From Lentisphaerota bacterium (lineage in GTDB: Bacteria > Verrucomicrobiota > Kiritimatiellia > RFP12 > UBA3636), in the NCBI GenBank assembly GCA_022837245.1, contig JALHHX010000023.1:1-19877 (forward strand): a DNA stretch of 19,877 nt. Reading direction: 5' to 3'. A program made the translations under genes and the position numbers. Positions 5,543-12,315 of the stretch are shown here, piece after piece. The notes under the pieces are model-generated. The model worked only from the letters and a program-made list of their open reading frames with translations, had not been told where the DNA came from and searched no databases. How positions within the stretch are numbered: the first letter of the stretch is position 1; each line of letters starts with the position of its first letter.

Positions 5543-7930
5543 TTATATGGAGATCTTGTTCATTCCGGAATTAAGGGCGACAACTCTGCCACGCCAACGG
5601 AACTCGCCGGCCAGTCCCTCCGGGAGAGTGACCGAGCCGGAAACGCCACCGTCAGAACAGAAAGACAGATTCGTCTTGATAAGACCAAGCCCGTGCGGGG
5701 TCTCGGATTCGATGCTCTTTAAACCCGCTGGTTGCGGCGCGACAATAACCGTCTTGAAAAACGGAGAACCCGGCTTTACACCCGCGATGTTCGCATGCAT
5801 GTGGTATAGCGGGTGCGAGCCCCAGGCGTGGCAGTCGCTCCGGGCGTTGCCAGGGGCTTCAAGCGGTGTCTTCATGTCTAGCTTAACGTAGTCCCGCCAC
5901 AGATCGAAGCGCTTCAGGATGATGTCGGTTCTCCCAAACTTCGCGTACGCTTCGAAAAGATAATGCGAGAAGTAAACGGTGCACCTCGCGAGGTCATTGT
6001 CCTCAAGAAGCCCCTTCTTGACCCTCTCCGATTTCTCCGGCGGAAGAATATCGAGTAGCAGCGAGAGACTCTGCGCGTGCTCGGAGAAACATGTTTTCGC
6101 GAGATCGTCGGCGACTAGTCCGCGCTTCTCATCCCAGAACAGATCGATTATTTTCTCGGCGACTTTCCCCGCCTGATCTAAATACGCAGCACCCATCATT
6201 TCATTGCCGACCAAGCTCTCAACAAGCGCGGCGGATTTAAGGGCGTAGACATAAAAAAGATTGTTGATCGACGAAAGCTTGTCTCCGTCCGGCGCAACGC
6301 CTACTTTCCATTCGGGAACCCAGTCCATGAAGTTCCACGGAGGCATATTAGCCAGCAGGCCGTCGCCGTTTTGAAGCGCCGAAAATCCTCCCATCACATG
6401 ACGTAGTCCCGGGAGTTTGGCCTTCAGCCATTCTGCGTTCCCATGCCACATCGCATAGTCGGCAAGCATCAACGGCCAGATAAGCGTGTAAGTCCATCCT
6501 TCCTGCGTTCCACGTGTCGGGAAGTTGAACCCGACGCGCCCGTCGTTGCGGCGTGAAAAATCGAAGAGGTCGATGTCGCGGCGGATAAGATTGTCGTCGG
6601 GGAATATGATCCCTTGAACGAGAAGCTGGATACGGGTGTCGCCCGGATACATCTGCTGTTCGTAATACGGGCAGTCGAAGCCCATGTCATGCGAACACAT
6701 GTACATTCCTCGCTCGCAGATCTCCTGCACGGGGGCAAGCGACTCGTCGTCAGACTTGAACGAAGAAACAACCGGCGATGGGTAATGAGTTTCAAACAGT
6801 TCGAGCCGTGTGAGCGTCAACGGCTCCTCGCCTGTCTTCACGCGAAGCATCACCCAGCGTCCAGGCCGGAACCATGGGAGCGCAAAAGAGCTCCTAGCCC
6901 CTTCGGGACGCCACACATCGGTAAAACCACTGAATATCTTGCCGACGAACTCGTCTCGATTTCCCTTTACACCCTTATCATCCTTCAACGCCTCTGCCCA
7001 CCCCAGCTCGACTGTCGAACCTTTGCCGCCCTGCGCATCGATTTCCGGATATGCGCAGTAGTAGTTGTCCAAATCCCATAGCAGAGAAACGTCAGAGTTT
7101 TCCGGAACGATTAACCCCTTGCCGTCCTTCAAAAGCGCATTCCAGCTGGCGAGGTCGTCCACATTCGCGTCCTCGTTTGACCATGCCGCCTTCACGTCGA
7201 CATTCCAACGTAAGGCTCTGAAGCTTCCGGGACGCACGGATTCATACAATTGATCTGGAAGCGACGATGGGAACAGCCGCCAGCCCCCTAACATGCCTCC
7301 GTAAGGACTTGGTTTGACTGCTCTCCTGACTACTACCGCTTCTGCGAACTTGTTATCTGGCGGCACCCCGCAAAGCGGAGAATCGCCAGATATCTCTATC
7401 GGCTGTCCTACGCCAAACGAACCGCCGAGCCTGGCATTGTCATGGCTCCACCCCGGATTCGGCAACCTCGCCACTTTCCATGTCGCCTTCCCCGTTGTCA
7501 ACTTGGCGTCATAGTCGCCACTAGCCTTGAGAATGAAGCCACCCGTCTTGTGCCATCCGATCTGCGCGAGCGGAGCATGATCTCCAATGCGCCAGCAAAC
7601 GACGGAAAAAACATGTTTGCCAGAGGAAACTTTAATGTCGTAAGTCTTATATGTCCAGCGCTCCTCTATGCTCCGATCCGGCCCCATTGAAATGCGCATT
7701 CCGTCCAATTCGAGAACATATCTTTCGTCTGCGCTGACGTGGATGCGGAACGCCTTGCCGTCCGATTCGAACTCCTTTTCAAAACGAAGGAACACATTGT
7801 CGCCAACCGAATCCTTCATCCATATCCATGACGCTTCATCGATATCCTGCACAGAAACAAGATTGGTGGCTCCCATTTCATATCGCTCAGGGAGCATTAC
7901 TCGGACAACATCCGCTGCATTGGCCTTCAT
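5543..7930 (-). CDS. GH78-like (alpha-L-rhamnosidase family) glycoside hydrolase
   Basis: This 795-residue protein probably removes a terminal rhamnose or related sugar from an oligosaccharide. N-terminal beta-rich modules (about 25-400) carry a lectin-like segment ending FRPGRWVMLRV. The (alpha/alpha)6 barrel follows, with DCPYYEQQMYPGDTR from residue 419, where Glu424 is a candidate catalytic acid of the variant GH78 type that lacks the classical DERxGWxGD. Later come RGTQEGWTYTLIWPLM and HAWGSHPLYHMHANIAGVKP (H701, W703, H706), the conserved C-terminal catalytic region, and then a beta-sandwich cap. No signal peptide is seen, so it is probably cytoplasmic. ATG at 7930 is chosen because AAGGA (7941-7945) is 10 nt upstream; an in-frame ATG at 7963 would add 11 residues but lacks a ribosome-binding site. 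Substrate is uncertain. Confidence 0.85.
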   Translation of the reverse strand: MKANAADVVRVMLPERYEMGATNLVSVQDIDEASWIWMKDSVGDNVFLRFEKEFESDGKAFRIHVSADERYVLELDGMRISMGPDRSIEERWTYKTYDIKVSSGKHVFSVVCWRIGDHAPLAQIGWHKTGGFILKASGDYDAKLTTGKATWKVARLPNPGWSHDNARLGGSFGVGQPIEISGDSPLCGVPPDNKFAEAVVVRRAVKPSPYGGMLGGWRLFPSSLPDQLYESVRPGSFRALRWNVDVKAAWSNEDANVDDLASWNALLKDGKGLIVPENSDVSLLWDLDNYYCAYPEIDAQGGKGSTVELGWAEALKDDKGVKGNRDEFVGKIFSGFTDVWRPEGARSSFALPWFRPGRWVMLRVKTGEEPLTLTRLELFETHYPSPVVSSFKSDDESLAPVQEICERGMYMCSHDMGFDCPYYEQQMYPGDTRIQLLVQGIIFPDDNLIRRDIDLFDFSRRNDGRVGFNFPTRGTQEGWTYTLIWPLMLADYAMWHGNAEWLKAKLPGLRHVMGGFSALQNGDGLLANMPPWNFMDWVPEWKVGVAPDGDKLSSINNLFYVYALKSAALVESLVGNEMMGAAYLDQAGKVAEKIIDLFWDEKRGLVADDLAKTCFSEHAQSLSLLLDILPPEKSERVKKGLLEDNDLARCTVYFSHYLFEAYAKFGRTDIILKRFDLWRDYVKLDMKTPLEAPGNARSDCHAWGSHPLYHMHANIAGVKPGSPFFKTVIVAPQPAGLKSIESETPHGLGLIKTNLSFCSDGGVSGSVTLPEGLAGEFRWRGRVVALNSGMNKISI

Positions 7931-7940
7931 TTTCGTGGAT

Positions 7941-7945
7941 TCCTT
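7941..7945 (-). promoter_or_regulatory. Ribosome-binding site favouring the inner start of the GH78-like gene
   Basis: AAGGA on the minus strand lies 10 nt before the ATG at 7930. The alternative upstream ATG (7963) is preceded by TTGTAAAAAC, with no purine-rich match. Confidence 0.55.
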
Positions 7946-7963
7946 AATTTTTATTTTCTCCAT

Positions 7964-8419
7964 GTTTTTACAAGTCGATGCAAAGTGTACAGCAAAATGA
8001 GCCGCAAAACCATCCTCAAGATGCCAAGAAGAAAATTTGCCACAGTAATCCTGCGTATAATCACGGGATTACAATAACCGCGCGTGGCGGAGTGCCCACC
8101 CAGCCACCAGGGGGCGGATTAATGTAATCTTGAAATAAAATGCAATATTACAATAGCCGCGTGTGGCGGAGTGCCCACCCAGCAACCAGGGGGGCGGATC
8201 AATGTAATCTTGAAATAAAATGCAATATTACAATAACCGCGCGTGGCAGAGTGGAGACCCCGCCACTTGACGTTTCGACGCTGCCAATGGGATCATTTCA
8301 CGGCTTCCGCACACCACTGTGCCGCAGACACACAGCCTCGGTGCATGCGCAAAACCTGGACGATGAAATAAAAACTATTTAATGGGCCACCGGTATATGG
8401 TACGATTTGCTTCAAATAT
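7964..8419. other. Divergent intergenic region with REP-like array
   Basis: No gene is visible between the GH78-like gene and plsY. The centre is occupied by the palindromic tandem repeats described separately. A TATAAT hexamer at 8056-8061 has no good -35 partner at normal spacing. TACGAT (8401-8406) lies 13 nt before the plsY ATG and may be a weak -10 box. Bases 8267-8400 hold nothing I can identify. Confidence 0.5.
8068..8266. repeat. Tandem array of 79-80 bp palindromic REP-like units (2.5 copies)
   Basis: Unit 1 (8068-8146, 79 bp) and unit 2 (8147-8226, 80 bp) differ by four substitutions and one extra G. Unit 3 starts at 8227 and diverges after about 8252. Each full unit opens with ATTACAATA and CCGC and closes with GCGG and ATGTAAT, so the outer ends pair. 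Inside is a 24-nt hairpin (8084-8107, 8163-8186, and 8243-8266 in the partial copy) with GTGGC at one arm and GCCAC at the other (GCAAC in copy 2). The spacer CTTGAAATAAAATGCAAT is identical between units. An extra stem, GTAATCC (8045-8051) with GGATTAC (8066-8072), abuts unit 1. Roles known for REP/BIME elements include mRNA 3'-end protection and binding of integration host factor or gyrase. None is shown here. Confidence 0.85.
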
Positions 8420-9088
8420 ATGACTACATTAGCATACATAACAGCAGCAGTTTTTGCATATCTACTTGGTTCCATACCGTTCGGGTATTTGGCCGGTCTT
8501 TCGCGGGGTGTGGACATAAGAACCGTGGGAAGCGGTAACATTGGGGCCACTAATGTTTACAGGACTCTTGGCAAAAAACCCGGTATTGCAACGTTCGTGC
8601 TAGACGTCTTCAAAGGGGTCGCCGCGACGCGGGTCATTCCCCAATCTGCATGGTTTCTGTTCGGGATCGAAGGCGACGCGCCGTTGTACATGACACTCGC
8701 ATGCGGCGTGCTGGTGCTCGTCGGCCACTCCTTTCCATTGTTCCTCAACTTCAAGGGCGGCAAAGGCGTCGCCTCCGGCCTTGGCGTGGCAATGGGCGTG
8801 GCTCCGCATTCGGCGATTCTTGGTCTGGCAGTCTGGATTGTCATGTTCCTCGCCACGCGATACGTTTCGGTTGGGTCCATCACTGCCGCGACCGTGATTG
8901 CAGTGGCGGTGTGGTTCCTCGACAATTCATACGAGCCGGCAAACGTGGTGCCGGCAGTGGTGTCGATTCTGGCAGTGCTCGTGATAGTGAAACACCGCAA
9001 AAACATTTCTAGACTCATTAACGGCAACGAAAACCGCTTCGATTTTTCGAAACGCAAAAAAAACAGCGTCGCTTCAAAAAAAGATTAA
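8420..9088 (+). CDS. plsY: Acyl-phosphate:glycerol-3-phosphate acyltransferase PlsY
   Basis: PlsY moves an acyl group from acyl-phosphate to position 1 of glycerol-3-phosphate, the first membrane step of phospholipid synthesis in the PlsX/PlsY route. The 222-residue membrane protein has the three family motifs: GSGNIGATN (37-45), GHSFPLFLNFKGGKGVA (102-118, the glycerol-3-phosphate-binding loop) and KHRKNISRLINGNE (191-204). Hydrophobic segments between them fit the usual seven-helix fold, and a basic cytoplasmic tail follows. No ribosome-binding sequence precedes the ATG (TTCAAATAT). The gene may use a very short leader after TACGAT at 8401-8406. gpsA, which makes its substrate, starts 16 nt downstream. 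Confidence 0.96.
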   Translation: MTTLAYITAAVFAYLLGSIPFGYLAGLSRGVDIRTVGSGNIGATNVYRTLGKKPGIATFVLDVFKGVAATRVIPQSAWFLFGIEGDAPLYMTLACGVLVLVGHSFPLFLNFKGGKGVASGLGVAMGVAPHSAILGLAVWIVMFLATRYVSVGSITAATVIAVAVWFLDNSYEPANVVPAVVSILAVLVIVKHRKNISRLINGNENRFDFSKRKKNSVASKKD

Positions 9089-9104
9089 CCACGGAAGGTT
9101 CGTA

Positions 9105-10112
9105 ATGGAAGGCAAACTGAAAATATGCATCGTGGGCGATGGAGGCTGGGGCACCGCGCTCGGGTTGCTCATGCTGTCCAACGGCTACAAAGTCACGATG
9201 TGGGGGCCTTTCGAGGACTATTTGGAGGAAATCCGCCGCACGGGCGAAAATTCGCGCTACCTGGCCGGACTAAAAATACCCCCAGAACTAGAATGGACCT
9301 CTGACGCTGCGCGAGCCGCAAAGGGCGCCGATTTAGTAGTTCTAGCGACTCCATCGCACTTTTACAAGAGCGTCTGCGAAAAGTTCGCGGGGCTTATACC
9401 TCCCCAAGCGGACGTCGTCAGCGTGGCGAAGGGTTTCTGCAAGGAAACGGGCGCGCGGCTCACTGCCACCGCGGCCAAAGTGCTCGGCCTTAAAAACGTC
9501 GCCGCGCTCTCGGGTCCTTCCCATGCCGAGGAAGTCTCGCGCAATGTGCCGACGGCAGTGGTGGTAGCCTCGGGCGACATCGAACAGGCAAAACGAATTC
9601 AGGAGATCGTATCCGGGCCATTTTTCCGCATATACACTTCGGACGATCCCGTGGGGGTCGAGCTCGGCGGCGCAGTCAAGAACGTGATTGCGCTTGCCGT
9701 AGGCATGAGCGACGGCATGGGCTTTGGCGACAACTCGCGCGCCGCGCTCATAACGCGTGGTCTCGCGGAGATGGCGCGCCTCGGGACGGCGCTCGGAGGC
9801 AAGCCCGAAACCTTCGCAGGGCTGAGCGGCATCGGAGACCTTGTGGTAACGTGCACAAGCCGCCACAGCCGCAACAGGGGTGTTGGCGAACGCCTCGGCA
9901 AGGGAGAGACTCTTCCCGCTATAACGGCAGACATGAAACAGGTCGCTGAAGGCGTCTGGAACTGCCCTCTCGTCGTTGATCTCGCAAAAACGAAGGGGAT
10001 CGAAATGCCTATTTGCGAAACCGTCCAGCAAGTGCTTGACGGCAAAATGGCACCTCGCGACGCAGTGGCCATGCTCATGGGCCGCGATTCAAAACACGAA
10101 GATTACGCCTGA
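9105..10112 (+). CDS. gpsA: NAD(P)+-dependent glycerol-3-phosphate dehydrogenase
   Basis: GpsA reduces dihydroxyacetone phosphate to sn-glycerol-3-phosphate for phospholipid synthesis in the cytoplasm. The 335-residue length is normal. The N-terminal Rossmann fold shows GDGGWGTA (11-18), followed by LVVLATPSHF and the SVAKGF segment. ALSGPSHAEEV leads to the substrate-binding domain with GGAVKNVIALAVGMSDGMG, where K192 is the likely catalytic lysine, then GDNSRAALITRGLAEM and GLSGIGDLVVTCTSRHSRN. GGAAGG-type purines (9093-9098) lie 6 nt before the ATG. It is almost certainly co-transcribed with plsY, giving a two-gene unit that makes and consumes glycerol-3-phosphate. Confidence 0.97.
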   Translation: MEGKLKICIVGDGGWGTALGLLMLSNGYKVTMWGPFEDYLEEIRRTGENSRYLAGLKIPPELEWTSDAARAAKGADLVVLATPSHFYKSVCEKFAGLIPPQADVVSVAKGFCKETGARLTATAAKVLGLKNVAALSGPSHAEEVSRNVPTAVVVASGDIEQAKRIQEIVSGPFFRIYTSDDPVGVELGGAVKNVIALAVGMSDGMGFGDNSRAALITRGLAEMARLGTALGGKPETFAGLSGIGDLVVTCTSRHSRNRGVGERLGKGETLPAITADMKQVAEGVWNCPLVVDLAKTKGIEMPICETVQQVLDGKMAPRDAVAMLMGRDSKHEDYA

Positions 10113-10126
10113 AGAATCCGAGAAAG

Positions 10127-10162
10127 CGATTTCGGGGAAAATCGTCTATTAGTTGTTTTTTG
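10127..10162 (+). terminator. Possible intrinsic terminator after gpsA
   Basis: CGATTTC (10127-10133) can pair with GAAAATCG (10137-10144) with one bulged base, and a T-rich run (TTGTTTTTTG, about 10153-10162) follows after a gap of about 8 nt. A second imperfect hairpin, GTCCGTTTT (10162-10170) with AAAACAGAC (10177-10185), is next. The long distance between stem and T run makes termination efficiency doubtful. Confidence 0.4.
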
Positions 10163-10277
10163 TCCGTTTTCCCGTCAAAACAGACCTAAAATCTTAATTT
10201 CCGGTATATTTTGGGGTGAAAAGCAGGAAGTCAAGGGCTCCATGTTTAGTGTAAAATGGTCGCCCTAAAGGAGACGA

Positions 10278-10448
10278 GTGCCGCCGGAAGCCCAGTGGCC
10301 AGAAGCAGCTTCAAACAATCCGGACATTAACATATATGAACAAAACAATGGAAACTTCAGTCGCCGTCGACGTAGCTGGAAAATGGCACAACGCATCCGC
10401 GCCAGGCACGTCCGAAGGGGCATTGTACTTGACGACGGCGGAAACTGA
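10278..10448 (+). CDS. Candidate 56-codon leader ORF overlapping the GH36-like start
   Basis: A GTG at 10278 has AAGGAG (10268-10273) 4 nt upstream, the best ribosome-binding site in this gap. It opens a 56-residue frame (PPEAQWPEAASNNPD near its start, basic RRRRSWK later) that ends at TGA 10446-10448. This is out of frame with, and overlaps by 113 nt, the GH36-like gene, whose own ATG has no ribosome-binding site. It may be a leader peptide coupling translation, the true N-terminus of the enzyme interrupted by a frameshift or sequencing error, or chance. No family is recognised. Confidence 0.25.
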   Translation: MPPEAQWPEAASNNPDINIYEQNNGNFSRRRRSWKMAQRIRARHVRRGIVLDDGGN

Positions 10449-12261
10449 TGGGCCTTTTCGCACACTCAAGATAAAGCGCGCGGACGGATCCGCGTTTAGC
10501 GCCGAAAAGATCAAGGTCTCTGTCAAAGTTCCGTTGCTAAACTACGCCCATGTGGTAATCCCCGACTGCGGACGCCATTACGTGGCAGCCTCGAAGGCGC
10601 TCGACATCCGCGCCCCCGTCTTCCGAGTGTCGGCGCCGAACGCCGGGCATCCGTTCATGGCGCTGGCTGATGAAAGCGGCGGATTCCTCTGCGCTTTCGG
10701 CGTGGTGTCGCCGACTGGCGAGGTCGCGATAAGCCGCAAGCTACCACGCATAAGCAACCGCAAGGCAATGGTGGGCGGAGACCAGCATCTGTGCTTAGAC
10801 TTCGTGTGGTCCAACCGCGACGGCGAGGCCTCCGAACTTGAAGTCGCTCTTTATCTAGGTGAAAAATGTCGCACATGGTTCCATGCTCTACGGGAATACG
10901 CGCATCGCATCAAAGAGCGCGAAAGCATAGAGCAGGCGAAAGCAGCCGGCGCCTGGGATCCGGTCTGGTGCACATGGACTGCGTTCTGCTCGGCGGACAT
11001 GACCGGCAACCGTGTACTCGAAAACACGCGTATCGCATACGAGCTGGGGATCCGAAACGTTATATTGGACGACGGCTGGTTCGGCATCGGACTTGACGAC
11101 GACACGGCGCCGCCCACACTTGGCGACTACTATCCCGCGCCCAATAAATATCCCGATTTCAGGCGCCACGTGAAACAGCTACAGGAACTCGGGATGCGCG
11201 TGCTGCTGTGGCATGCGCCCCTCTGCGTCTCCGAAGGGACCAAAGCATATGAAAAGATGCGCCGCTTCCTCGTGCTCAATAAAGACGGTTCGGAATTCCG
11301 CAGCGCAAACGGCCTCGCCATTCTCTGCCCGGCATGCCCGGAGGTGCGCCAGTACGTGGTGGATGAGACCGTCCGTCTAATGCGCGACACGGGCGTTGAC
11401 GGCTTCAAGGTGGATCTGTTCAACTGCCTGCCCGCGGAGAAATGCTGCTCTACGGAGCATGGCCACGACTTCGTCGACGGCATCGAGGCGCTCGACGCCG
11501 TGATGTCGGCTCAGTGGGCCGCAATGCGTAGCGTGCGCCCTGACGCTCTCTGCGAACTGAAGCAGGATTACGGCAACGTCCGCCTCTCGCGCCATGGCAC
11601 AATGACGCGCGCGGGCGACACCGCCTACGACATCGACACCAACTGCCGCCGCTGCTTCTACACGGCCGCCGTCACTGACTGCGTCCACAACGACTACTTT
11701 ATCACGAGCCACCTCGCCACAGCTCAATCGATACGCTACGCGATGATCCGCATGCTGACCGCAGGCGTGCCCACATTCGGTAACGACCTTGTAGCCACAC
11801 CGTTGGAGCACCGCAGGATAATAAAAGAATGGCTAACATTCTACGCCGAGCACCGCGCAATGTTCATGGCACCGCGCGAACCGCAGACGAACGACCTAAG
11901 CGTCTGGCAGGGTGGAGACTCTGCCACGGCGTGGGTTTCCGGCATCTGGAATTGCTGCGAAATAGCCCTGCCCGATGCAAAGAGGATCTTCGTGCTCAAC
12001 GGAACGCCGCGCAAGAGTTTCCACGTGAGGCTGCCGGAATCGCGGCGCATGACCGCCGACGTGAGCGTTTGCGACGGCGACGCCCAATCCGGGTCGCACA
12101 GGGTCGTTCTGGCCAACGGCTCGCAACTTGCAGTCCCCCCGGGCGGATGGGCGGAGATACTCGTCGAGGCTGAAGAACCCGCCTACACCGAGGTCAAGCG
12201 GACCGCCGCCAGCCGTGTCCCTCGCCGAAGGGGCGCGGTGGCGCACTATGTTACCGAATAA
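10336..12261 (+). CDS. GH36-like (clan GH-D, alpha-galactosidase-type) glycoside hydrolase
   Basis: This 641-residue retaining glycosidase is probably alpha-galactoside-directed, with no signal peptide and hence likely cytoplasmic. After an N-terminal beta-sandwich (about 1-200), the TIM barrel begins near DPVWCTWTAFC. It shows NVILDDGWFGIG, GMRVLLWHAP, then GFKVDLFN, where D360 fits the catalytic nucleophile in the KxD motif of melibiases, and AGDTAYDID, where D428 is a plausible acid/base. A C-terminal beta domain ends with a Gly/Pro-rich turn and a basic tail. The length is somewhat below classical GH36 enzymes (about 700-730). It heads the catabolic cluster, 54 nt before the DUF4838 gene. 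The ATG lacks a ribosome-binding site. A REP-like hairpin lies in frame at residues about 524-531. Exact substrate is unknown. Confidence 0.82.
   Translation: MNKTMETSVAVDVAGKWHNASAPGTSEGALYLTTAETDGPFRTLKIKRADGSAFSAEKIKVSVKVPLLNYAHVVIPDCGRHYVAASKALDIRAPVFRVSAPNAGHPFMALADESGGFLCAFGVVSPTGEVAISRKLPRISNRKAMVGGDQHLCLDFVWSNRDGEASELEVALYLGEKCRTWFHALREYAHRIKERESIEQAKAAGAWDPVWCTWTAFCSADMTGNRVLENTRIAYELGIRNVILDDGWFGIGLDDDTAPPTLGDYYPAPNKYPDFRRHVKQLQELGMRVLLWHAPLCVSEGTKAYEKMRRFLVLNKDGSEFRSANGLAILCPACPEVRQYVVDETVRLMRDTGVDGFKVDLFNCLPAEKCCSTEHGHDFVDGIEALDAVMSAQWAAMRSVRPDALCELKQDYGNVRLSRHGTMTRAGDTAYDIDTNCRRCFYTAAVTDCVHNDYFITSHLATAQSIRYAMIRMLTAGVPTFGNDLVATPLEHRRIIKEWLTFYAEHRAMFMAPREPQTNDLSVWQGGDSATAWVSGIWNCCEIALPDAKRIFVLNGTPRKSFHVRLPESRRMTADVSVCDGDAQSGSHRVVLANGSQLAVPPGGWAEILVEAEEPAYTEVKRTAASRVPRRRGAVAHYVTE
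11905..11926. repeat. REP-like hairpin embedded in the GH36-like coding sequence
   Basis: TGGCAGGGT (11905-11913), loop GGAG, and ACTCTGCCA (11918-11926) form a complete 9-bp stem with one G-T wobble. Nineteen of 22 positions match the array hairpin at 8244-8265, including the GGAG loop. It encodes WQGGDSA in frame, at a probable beta-turn of the C-terminal domain. Confidence 0.55.
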
Positions 12262-12315
12262 ACACCAATAGACGACCCGTTAGACTTTAAAACCCCAAAA
12301 ATAAAGAGGTACAAA

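Noticed and set aside
8068..8266. CRISPR array
   Set aside because: There are only two and a half units, the repeats are 79-80 bp with no variable spacers, and no cas genes lie nearby.
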